Assembly (NCBI GenBank): GCA_002396325.1 | Contig: DGXM01000020.1 | Span: forward strand, 1 to 9,273 | Direction: 5' to 3' | Length of the DNA stretch: 9,273 bases | DNA from: Treponema sp. UBA4232 | GTDB lineage: Bacteria > Spirochaetota > Spirochaetia > Treponematales > Treponemataceae | Part shown: in pieces, positions 1 through 5,823 of the stretch | Layout of the letters: every line of letters starts with the position of its first letter | Numbering within the stretch: position 1 is the stretch's first letter | Position numbers and translations under genes: made by a program | Notes under the pieces: model-generated | What the model was told of the DNA's origin: nothing | What the model saw: the letters and a program-made list of their open reading frames with translations, nothing else | The model's database searches: none

Positions 1-165
1 CCCATCTTTCAACAAACTGATTTCGGATTTAACTGCAAGTTTATAAACGAGGTGTAGCCTTATCAGCTGATTCCTGCGAACAAATGGACGCAATCAAAAT
101 CCGAAACGGTTTTCAAGATTGAGACCCACCCGGACGTGTTCGATTTCTGGAAAGTGGAAAGATGA
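1..165 (+). pseudogene. 3' end of an unidentified coding-like frame, interrupted by TAG
   Basis: Frame 1 is open from the window edge to a TAG at 55-57, then stays open to a TGA at 163-165. The translation after the TAG (from PYQLIPANKW to FDFWKVER) has the composition of real protein, and so has the stretch before it. Both frames 2 and 3 close within the first 45 bases. A strong plus-strand terminator lies 32 bases downstream, so a plus-strand transcript very likely ends here. Either a gene ends at the TAG and the rest is untranslated, or this is the tail of a gene broken by a nonsense mutation or a sequence error. No family is recognised and the 5' part lies outside the window. Confidence 0.3.
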
Positions 166-196
166 AAACTGAGAGCTGAACATTTTTGATTTTATG

Positions 197-236
197 ACAC
201 GGCTTTGTCCAAATCGGATTAGGCCGTGTTTTTTTT
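197..236 (+). terminator. Rho-independent terminator
   Basis: ACACGGC at 197-203 pairs perfectly with GCCGTGT at 223-229, and the stem continues inward through wobble pairs to TCC/GGA (208-210 with 216-218). It runs straight into an uninterrupted T-run to 236. The T-run on the plus strand shows that it terminates the transcript entering from the left edge. On the minus strand the tract after the stem is only weakly T-rich, so any role for the HIT gene ending at 244 is secondary. Confidence 0.8.
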
Positions 237-243
237 ACGGATT

Positions 244-645
244 TTACATCTTGAGTTTTTCGTGCATTTCTTCAAGAGGAAGCTTCGCGCCCTTGAAATC
301 CGGGACTCCACGGATGCCGTCATTTTCTTTCCTTGGGATTATGTGGACATGGAAGTGAAACACCGACTGATGCGCGCACTCGTTCGTACAGTTGAAGAGA
401 TTCACGCCGCCGTAACCACAGTCATCAATATAATGCCTGCTGATTTTTTGAACCGTGCTCATAACATGAGTCATCGTTTCTGAATCGCACTCAAGCATGC
501 TCCTCACGTGTTTTTTCGGGATGACCAGAGTGTGTCCGTCCACGTCCTTCGCAATGTCCAAAAATGCGTAGGTATAATCATCCTCATAAATCTTAAAGCC
601 CGGGATTTCTCCCTTGATGATTTTACAGAAAATACAGTCGTCCAT
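244..645 (-). CDS. HIT family protein (HinT-like nucleotide hydrolase/phosphoramidase)
   Basis: This is a 133-residue histidine-triad protein of typical single-domain length. The triad HFHVH followed by IIPR is visible at residues 97-101; by analogy with HinT the middle histidine (H99) is the nucleophile that takes the nucleotidyl group. The N-terminal CIFC pair (C4, C7) is the half zinc site found in many bacterial members. Family members hydrolyse purine nucleoside phosphoramidates and related adenylated compounds in the cytosol, usually as homodimers. The start at 645 is chosen because MDDCIFCKI is the conserved N-terminus and GGAG lies six bases upstream. The frame stays open to 768, but that extension has no family character. 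The gene is divergent from the ATPase gene at 823. Confidence 0.93.
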   Translation of the reverse strand: MDDCIFCKIIKGEIPGFKIYEDDYTYAFLDIAKDVDGHTLVIPKKHVRSMLECDSETMTHVMSTVQKISRHYIDDCGYGGVNLFNCTNECAHQSVFHFHVHIIPRKENDGIRGVPDFKGAKLPLEEMHEKLKM

Positions 646-680
646 TTTTCGCTCCGTGCTTTTTTTGAGTTGTGTATCCA

Positions 681-709
681 ATTTTATCATAAAAGAGAAG
701 TTTTTTCCA
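681..709 (-). promoter_or_regulatory. Candidate sigma70-type promoter of the HIT gene
   Basis: Read on the minus strand, TGGAAA (704-709) is followed after 17 bases by TAAAAT (681-686). This would start transcription near 674 and leave a leader of about 30 bases before the ATG at 645. The -35 box matches the consensus at only four of six positions, so this is a candidate only. Confidence 0.35.
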
Positions 710-747
710 CTGTGCTCTCTCATGTTCTTGACGCAGGCTCTTGGGCA

Positions 748-775
748 TTGATATTTCTTGAAAAACAATTATAAT
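748..775 (+). promoter_or_regulatory. Sigma70-type promoter of the ATPase gene
   Basis: TTGATA at 748-753 (five of six matches) and a perfect TATAAT at 770-775 are separated by 16 bases. The expected start point is near 782, giving a leader of roughly 40 bases. It sits just upstream of the proposed HIT promoter on the other strand, so the two units are transcribed divergently from this 177-base gap. Confidence 0.6.
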
Positions 776-812
776 ACAAAAAGGGAGTTCAAGTCCTAAA
801 ATGTATGAAAAA

Positions 813-819
813 AGGAGGG
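813..819 (+). promoter_or_regulatory. Shine-Dalgarno site deciding the ATPase start
   Basis: AGGAGGG lies four to five bases before the ATG at 823. An in-frame ATG at 805 would place this near-perfect ribosome-binding site inside the coding region, so 823 is preferred. Confidence 0.6.
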
Positions 820-822
820 CAC

Positions 823-2037
823 ATGTATATTCCACGGGCTTTAGAAAACAGGGTCAAAGATATGGCTGAACATTTTCCTGTTGTTCTCGTATGCGGGGCA
901 AGGCAGGTCGGAAAAACAACTTTGCTGAAAAAAATTGCGGAGAATCGTGAGAAAATGCAATATGTGACACTGGATCACCCAAAGATTCGGCAGATTGCAA
1001 AAGAAGACCCAGAGCTTTTTTTGCAGAGATATTCCTCCCCCCTTATTATTGATGAAATTCAATATGCCCCTGAACTTCTGCCTTTTATAAAAATCAAGGT
1101 TGACGAGGAAAGACGGAACGGACTTTATTATCTTACTGGATCTCAGATTTTCAATATGATGAGTGATGTCGGAGAATCGCTTGCCGGTCGGGTAGGCGTG
1201 CTGTCAATGTACTCAATGTCCAGGGCTGAGATTGAAGGGCGGAGAAGCGTTGCTTTTAACCCGGAGACTGCTCCCAGCCTGTCTTCCGATGACACAATCT
1301 CCGAAATCTTTGATAAAATTCTGAGGGGTGGAATGCCGCAGCTCATAAGCGACAGTTCGCTGTCTTGTGAGGATTATTACGGCTCTTATGTGCAGACTTA
1401 TATCGAGAGGGATATAAGGAATTTAATAAACATAAAAGATGAGAACAAATTTATGAAATACATTTCGTGCTTGGCCGCAAGAACGAGTCAGGAAGTGAAT
1501 CTTTTGGACATTGCAAAGGATGTCGGAGTTGATAGAAAAACTGCGGACAACTGGCTTTCGCTTTTGCTTGCTTCCGGCGTCGTGCATTTGCTTCAGCCTT
1601 ATTCTGGCAACACAATAAAAAGGATTGTCAAGCGGCCGAAATTATATTTTATGGATACTGGTCTTGCGTGCTATCTCAGTCTCTGGAACAATGCGAGGGC
1701 TTTGGAGCTTTCGGCAATGGCAGGCGCAATGTTTGAGACTTATGTCGTCTCGGAAATCCTGAAAGGTTATGCAAATAATGGAATCGATGTGAGAAGCAGG
1801 CTTTATTATTACAGGGACAACAACGGAAAGGAAATAGATTTGCTGATTTTGGAAAACGGAAAATTATATCCTGTGGAGATTAAAATGAATGCGGATCCAG
1901 GTAAAAATGCCCTGAAAAATTTTTCCGTCTTGCCGTCACTCAATAAAGAAATCGGGAATGGCGCGATCCTGTGCATGTCCTCGTCCAGCATTCCACTTGA
2001 TGAAAAAAACAGCTTGGTTCCAATCCGTGCGATATGA
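823..2037 (+). CDS. AAA-family ATPase with C-terminal DUF4143 domain
   Basis: This is a 404-residue P-loop ATPase of the AAA_14/DUF4143 type. Walker A is GARQVGKT (residues 25-32), Walker B ends in IIDE (75-78), and LTGSQ (104-108) fits the sensor position. Residues about 226-255 look like a winged helix. The C-terminal domain contains KEIDLL (D339) and VEIK (E352, K354), the spacing of a PD-(D/E)XK nuclease-like fold. It has no signal peptide or membrane segment, so it should be cytosolic. The family is widespread and patchy in bacteria and archaea, and its biological role is not settled; nuclease activity is inferred from the motif only. It has its own promoter and no operon partner. Its codons look more AT-rich than those of the right-hand genes, which fits horizontal transfer but was not measured. 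The frame could start at 805; the ribosome-binding site favours 823. Confidence 0.9.
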   Translation: MYIPRALENRVKDMAEHFPVVLVCGARQVGKTTLLKKIAENREKMQYVTLDHPKIRQIAKEDPELFLQRYSSPLIIDEIQYAPELLPFIKIKVDEERRNGLYYLTGSQIFNMMSDVGESLAGRVGVLSMYSMSRAEIEGRRSVAFNPETAPSLSSDDTISEIFDKILRGGMPQLISDSSLSCEDYYGSYVQTYIERDIRNLINIKDENKFMKYISCLAARTSQEVNLLDIAKDVGVDRKTADNWLSLLLASGVVHLLQPYSGNTIKRIVKRPKLYFMDTGLACYLSLWNNARALELSAMAGAMFETYVVSEILKGYANNGIDVRSRLYYYRDNNGKEIDLLILENGKLYPVEIKMNADPGKNALKNFSVLPSLNKEIGNGAILCMSSSSIPLDEKNSLVPIRAI

Positions 2038-2087
2038 TTTTCCGCTGTGAATCCTCAGGCTCTTGAACATGCGGAAATCAGTTTTCC
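2035..2087 (+). terminator. Possible imperfect terminator after the ATPase gene
   Basis: TGATTTTCCGC (2035-2045), which includes the stop codon, can pair with GCGGAAATCA (2071-2080) with one bulged base. The sequence then continues GTTTTCC. The loop is long (25 bases) and the T-run short, so termination would be weak if it occurs at all. Confidence 0.25.
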
Positions 2088-2156
2088 AATCAATCGGAAA
2101 ATCACCCCGCGGATCAGGTGGCGGATTATGAATACGACGGCTATGCGAGACAGCAG

Positions 2157-2185
2157 TTTACAAAAAACATTTTCTGCGGTATTGT
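2157..2185 (+). promoter_or_regulatory. Candidate sigma70-type promoter of the DUF554 gene
   Basis: TTTACA (2157-2162, five of six matches) is followed after 17 bases by TATTGT (2180-2185, four of six). Transcription would start near 2192, giving a very short leader before the ATG at 2209. Confidence 0.4.
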
Positions 2186-2208
2186 AATTCACATTCAGTG
2201 AGTAGCAA

Positions 2209-2907
2209 ATGGGAACGCTTATAAATGTAGCATTGATTTTGGCCGGCGGAATCATCGGTCTTCTTTTCGGAAAATGGATAAAGAGCGAAGTCCAGGACAC
2301 CCTTATGACAGCGAACGGTGTGGCTGTTTTATTCCTCTCAATCGGAGGCGTCATGTCGCGGATGCTTTCTGCAAATGAAAGCGGTATTTCGCAAAACGGA
2401 ATCATGATGATGATTGTAAGTCTTTCTGCTGGAACCTTGATCGGAGAACTTCTTCACATTCAGACCGGGATAGAAAAACTTGGAGACTGGCTCAAGCGAA
2501 AAACCGGAAGTCAAAAAGACTCTTCTTTTTTGAACGCATTCATCTCTGCAACATGCACGGTATGCATAGGAGCAATGGCGGTTGTCGGTTCCATTCAAGA
2601 CGGCGTTTCTGGAGACTTCACCACTTTGCTGGCAAAAGGAATCCTGGACGCTGTAATCATCATGATAATGACTGCAAGCCTGGGAAAAGGATGCATTTTC
2701 TCCGCGCTCCCGGTTGCAATATTCCAGGGCTCGATAACACTGATTGCACATTTCGCCGGTTCTTTTATGACGGAAAATGCATTGGCGCATTTGTCTTATG
2801 TCGGCAATATTTTGATTTTCTGCGTCGGAATAAATCTTGTCTGGAAAAAGGAAATAAGGGTCGCAAACATGCTGCCGGCAATTGTGATTGCAGCACTCTG
2901 GCCTTAA
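2209..2907 (+). CDS. DUF554 family integral membrane protein
   Basis: This 232-residue, strongly hydrophobic protein has the length and pattern of the DUF554 family (YdfK/YqgA-like). The N-terminal GTLINVALILAGGIIGLLFG segment is the family signature: a small-residue membrane helix with a glycine pair. Further hydrophobic segments lie at about residues 36-50, 64-85, 105-125, 140-155, 163-185 and 193-228, giving about seven spans in the inner membrane. A conserved-looking TCTVCIGAMAVVGSIQDG stretch sits near residues 114-131. The molecular function of the family is not established; transport is a common guess from topology only. The start at 2209 begins directly at the conserved motif, but its ribosome-binding site (GTGAG, seven bases upstream) is weak. 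The gene is 171 bases after the ATPase gene and 149 before the cyclase gene, with candidate promoters in both gaps, so it may be transcribed alone. Confidence 0.88.
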   Translation: MGTLINVALILAGGIIGLLFGKWIKSEVQDTLMTANGVAVLFLSIGGVMSRMLSANESGISQNGIMMMIVSLSAGTLIGELLHIQTGIEKLGDWLKRKTGSQKDSSFLNAFISATCTVCIGAMAVVGSIQDGVSGDFTTLLAKGILDAVIIMIMTASLGKGCIFSALPVAIFQGSITLIAHFAGSFMTENALAHLSYVGNILIFCVGINLVWKKEIRVANMLPAIVIAALWP

Positions 2908-2950
2908 TATACAGAACCCCATAGGCATTTTCCCCGAGCACCGGTATATT
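2906..2950 (+). repeat. 7-bp perfect inverted repeat around the first direct-repeat copy
   Basis: AATATAC (2906-2912) and GTATATT (2944-2950) are perfect reverse complements. They overlap the DUF554 stop codon and enclose the first CCCATAGGCAT. The stem is AT-rich, the loop is 31 bases and no T-run follows, so it is a poor terminator. Its purpose is unknown. Confidence 0.3.
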
Positions 2951-3021
2951 GCGATTGAAAAAATCCATGTCTTGGTGTATAGTTGAACTGTAGCAGGGTT
3001 GAAACTTTTTCCCATAGGCAT
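2918..3021 (+). repeat. 11-bp direct repeat pair flanking the cyclase-gene promoter
   Basis: CCCATAGGCAT occurs exactly at 2918-2928 and again at 3011-3021, 93 bases apart. The copies lie on either side of the proposed promoter, at roughly -67 and +26 relative to a start point near 2990. The second copy extends into CCAT-AGGC-ATGG, a short dyad. They could be paired operator sites, but they could also be chance. Confidence 0.45.
2955..2983 (+). promoter_or_regulatory. Sigma70-type promoter of the sensor-cyclase gene
   Basis: TTGAAA (2955-2960) and TATAGT (2978-2983) are separated by exactly 17 bases, with five of six consensus matches in each box. The start point would be near 2990, giving a leader of about 67 bases. 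The leader contains one of the two direct repeats and an AGGGGA ribosome-binding site at 3044-3049, seven bases before the ATG. Confidence 0.55.
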
Positions 3022-3056
3022 GGCAGCGCAGGTATAAAAAAGCAGGGGATAAACCA

Positions 3057-4967
3057 ATGAAGAAAAAGATTGCAGTAATAACATCGGGCTGGTCAGTAGA
3101 CTACGTTCTCTCGACATTGCAGGGAATGGAAAAAATGTGCCGGAAAAGAAATGCAGATCTTTATGTTTTCACAAGTTACAAATCCTTTGAATCAAACGGA
3201 ATACCGAATACAACCGGCTTTTCAATTTACGATCTTATCGACCCGGTTGAATACGACGGCATTGTTTTTATGCCCAATCTCCTGAACGACAACGCAAGGG
3301 TCGAAAAAGAAAGAAAGAGAATCCTGAAGTCAGGCGTTCCTGCGGTTTCAATAAACACTCCCCTTGAGGGATTTCATTACGTCGGAAGCAGCAATCACGA
3401 TGTTTGTAAAAATCTTGTATCGCACCTTATCGAACAGCACGGCATCAAAGAATTTGCATACATCGGAGGTCCCGGCGACAACATAGGCTCAAAATCCCAC
3501 TTCAACGCATTCAAGGAAGCTCTCGCAGAACACGGCATTCCCGTTCCCGAAGACAGATTGTTTTTGAACGGCGACTGGTCTTATGAATTTGCCTACAATA
3601 AAGCGCAGGAACTTTTTTCCAGAAAGAAAAAGAATCCTGAAGCAGTGGTCTGCATAAACGACTGGGCCGCAATGGCAGTTGCGAAGGCGGCATTGGAACA
3701 CCATATGGACGTGCCAGGCGACCTGAAAGTCGTGGGCTTTGATGACATTTCCTTTGCAAGCCTTTCCATCCCCTCAATCTCCACGGTAAATATCAGGGCA
3801 GACAAAATCGGGGAAGAGGCGGTCAAAATCCTTCTTGAAGGAAGCGGCACTCTGCAGTCGAAAAAAATCAAGGCAGTCCCGTATTACCGCCAAAGCTGCG
3901 GATGCGTAAAAGAAGATTCCCAGGCGCAGAAAATCCACAGTATGTATTCCCCTCAGAAAATCGATTTGATGCAGAGATTCGCAAGCCATCTGCGGCATAT
4001 TGAAGACGTGTTCATCCGAAATGGCGACATCGGGGAACTTGAGCCTGCTCTTAACGAATATTTTGAAAAAAGACATCTGTTTGAGGGAAACGATTTTGCG
4101 ATACTCATAAAAGACGAAGTCATCAAATCTCTTGCCAATGTGAATTACTCTTACCTGACCAGCACCCGTTACGGAAGCAGGATGAGGGTTTTGGTCAATA
4201 TAAAAAACGGAAAGGCCGAGTCAAAAGAGTTAAGCAGTCAAGTGATTCCCACAAAAGATTTGATTCCGCCGTCAATGAATGATGAAAAGCCGGGAACATT
4301 CTTATTCATTCCGATTTTCAACCAGAATTATCTTCAGGGATACTATGTCTCCAAAAACCACCACGGACTCCTCAATGACAAAATCGCTTACAACTGGTCA
4401 AGAGACTTCGGGGCGAGCATTGAAAAATTCAAACAGACCATAAGCTACAAACTGATGAGTGAACGGCTTACGGTATTGTCCACTCAGGATGCGCTTTCCG
4501 GCCTTCTCAACAGAACGGGACTGGAGCTTTTTGCCGGCAAACTTCTTGAAAAAAATATTTCAGCAAACAAGAAAACCTTCATTATGTTCGTGGACATCAA
4601 TGATATGAAAGTCATCAACGACAGGCACGGACATCTTCACGGAGATCTTGCCGTGAAAACCGTTTCGGAAGTGCTCAATGAGGTATTCCCGAAATCATTC
4701 CTGAAAATCCGCTGGGGAGGAGATGAGTTTATTGTAATCGGTCCGCTCCCCGCCGCAGGCAGACCCGGCTATCAGGAAAAGATAACGGAAAAGCTGGCAT
4801 TGCGCACAAAATCAATGTCTCTTCCCTATCCGCTTTCTGTAAGCATGGGAGAAAAATCCTTTATGCCGAAAGAAAATGAGAATCTTATGAAGTTGATTGA
4901 GGAAGTCGATTCAATTATGTACAAAAAAAAGCAGGAGTACCACAAAAATCAACGCACCCCGCAGTAA
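3057..4967 (+). CDS. Cytoplasmic LacI-type ligand sensor fused to a GGDEF diguanylate cyclase
   Basis: This is a 636-residue signalling protein predicted to make cyclic di-GMP from two GTP in response to a small ligand. Residues 1 to about 278 form a periplasmic-binding-protein/LacI sensor fold, with VVGFDDISFASLSIPSISTV near 224-243 and the characteristic SCGC at 280-283. It begins directly with the first strand (KKKIAVITSG): there is no helix-turn-helix, signal peptide or membrane helix, so sensing should be cytosolic. Residues about 295-470 are a mixed helical/strand region I do not recognise. The GGDEF domain starts at DALSGLLNR (D478), contains DINDMKVINDRHGH, and has an intact GGDEF at 554-558, so it is probably active. 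The usual RxxD inhibitory site just before GGDEF is absent. No EAL domain is present. The ligand, probably a sugar, cannot be named. The gene seems to be a single unit with its own promoter. Confidence 0.92.
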   Translation: MKKKIAVITSGWSVDYVLSTLQGMEKMCRKRNADLYVFTSYKSFESNGIPNTTGFSIYDLIDPVEYDGIVFMPNLLNDNARVEKERKRILKSGVPAVSINTPLEGFHYVGSSNHDVCKNLVSHLIEQHGIKEFAYIGGPGDNIGSKSHFNAFKEALAEHGIPVPEDRLFLNGDWSYEFAYNKAQELFSRKKKNPEAVVCINDWAAMAVAKAALEHHMDVPGDLKVVGFDDISFASLSIPSISTVNIRADKIGEEAVKILLEGSGTLQSKKIKAVPYYRQSCGCVKEDSQAQKIHSMYSPQKIDLMQRFASHLRHIEDVFIRNGDIGELEPALNEYFEKRHLFEGNDFAILIKDEVIKSLANVNYSYLTSTRYGSRMRVLVNIKNGKAESKELSSQVIPTKDLIPPSMNDEKPGTFLFIPIFNQNYLQGYYVSKNHHGLLNDKIAYNWSRDFGASIEKFKQTISYKLMSERLTVLSTQDALSGLLNRTGLELFAGKLLEKNISANKKTFIMFVDINDMKVINDRHGHLHGDLAVKTVSEVLNEVFPKSFLKIRWGGDEFIVIGPLPAAGRPGYQEKITEKLALRTKSMSLPYPLSVSMGEKSFMPKENENLMKLIEEVDSIMYKKKQEYHKNQRTPQ

Positions 4968-4977
4968 GCTGCGTGGT
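4956..4977 (-). terminator. Hairpin over the cyclase stop codon, possible terminator between convergent genes
   Basis: ACCCCGCAG (4956-4964) pairs with CTGCGTGGT (4969-4977) around a TAAG loop that includes the stop codon; eight of nine pairs form. No T-run follows on the plus strand. On the minus strand GCGTTGATTTTT comes soon after the stem, which would better suit the HAD gene ending at 5072. Its role as a terminator is a guess. Confidence 0.3.
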
Positions 4978-5071
4978 ATGCACCCCTTCCGCGCGAATCA
5001 AAGAACCGCATTTCCGCAGAACCATTTTGATTTTTCCCCCGGTGATTTTGTCTGAGATGAAAGACTAAACG

Positions 5072-5728
5072 TCACAAAAATGTTCTGAGGTCTTCAAGCG
5101 ATGTGCAAAGTCTGTAGAGCATTTCCTTGATTTCACCGTCGGGCTGAATCTGGTCCGGGACCATCACACATTTCATTCTGGCGGAATGGGCTGAACGGAT
5201 TCCGTTGGGGCTGTCTTCCACGGCACAGCAGAGTTCCGGATCAAGTCCAAGTAAGGAGCAGGCGCGCAGATAGATTTCAGGGGCCGGCTTTGAGTGTTCC
5301 ACTTCGTCTCCGCATATTGTCGCATTGAAATATGACCATAGACCGGCATCTTTCAATTCTTTTTCGACCGCAATTCTTCTGGTGGACGAAGCAAGAGCCA
5401 GCGGATATTTTTTTTCCTTTAGATATGAAAGAATCTCTTTTGCATGAGGCATAAGCGGAAGCCCGTTTTCATCCACATAGGAATGGAACAATGCGGAGCA
5501 GTATTCCCGGAATTCCTTTGCCTTGAAATCCCCGCCGTATTTTTTCTTCAGATACACCCACTGGTCAGGACGGGAAGATCCCGTGCAGTCGCGGACGGCG
5601 GTTTCGATGTCGGAAAGTCCCCATTCATCAGCGGCTTTTTTCCACATAATCCGCGTGATTCTTTCGCTGTCAAAAAGGACACCGTCCATATCGAACACAA
5701 CCGCTTTTATAGAATGTGAATCCGTCAT
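5072..5728 (-). CDS. HAD superfamily hydrolase, beta-phosphoglucomutase-like
   Basis: This 218-residue haloacid-dehalogenase-fold protein has all four motifs: DMDGVLFDSE with D13 (nucleophile) and D15; S114 in LALASS; K147 in HSKPAPEIYL; and ED at 171-172 in AVEDSPNGIRSA. The small helical cap between motifs I and II makes it subfamily IA, the group of beta-phosphoglucomutase, phosphoglycolate phosphatase and sugar-phosphate phosphatases. The cap lacks the GVSR-type loop seen in true beta-phosphoglucomutases, so a phosphatase on a small phosphorylated sugar is more likely; the substrate is unknown. The start at 5728 is preferred because GGGAG lies seven bases upstream and the domain begins a few residues later; the frame stays open to 5803 without family character. 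It follows the exported protein gene by 95 bases on the same strand and may share its transcript. Confidence 0.9.
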   Translation of the reverse strand: MTDSHSIKAVVFDMDGVLFDSERITRIMWKKAADEWGLSDIETAVRDCTGSSRPDQWVYLKKKYGGDFKAKEFREYCSALFHSYVDENGLPLMPHAKEILSYLKEKKYPLALASSTRRIAVEKELKDAGLWSYFNATICGDEVEHSKPAPEIYLRACSLLGLDPELCCAVEDSPNGIRSAHSARMKCVMVPDQIQPDGEIKEMLYRLCTSLEDLRTFL

Positions 5729-5823
5729 CAAAAATCTCCCGTAATGAAAATCCCGTCTGCATTCAATCTTTAGAGACGCCGTTTCTTCGTGCAGAGGGGG
5801 CAATATTTAAGGAATCCCGGAAA

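Noticed and set aside
646..768. N-terminal extension of the HIT protein
   Set aside because: The frame is open, but the family N-terminus starts at 645 with a ribosome-binding site just upstream, and the extension covers the promoter region.
2908..3056. Cyclic di-GMP riboswitch in front of the cyclase gene
   Set aside because: The leader after the proposed start point is only about 67 bases and none of the conserved GEMM core bases could be found.
2338..3117. A 259-codon minus-strand open frame
   Set aside because: It lies antisense to the DUF554 gene and the cyclase control region. Its translation is rich in Cys, Arg and His with no domain pattern, whereas the plus-strand frame is a clear membrane protein.
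5032..5095. Second terminator hairpin in the convergent gap (GTGA/TCAC with GTCT/AGAC)
   Set aside because: The stems are four bases each, broken by long internal loops, with no clear T-run in either direction.
5729..5803. N-terminal extension of the HAD protein
   Set aside because: The ribosome-binding site GGGAG lies inside it and the HAD domain starts a few residues after 5728.
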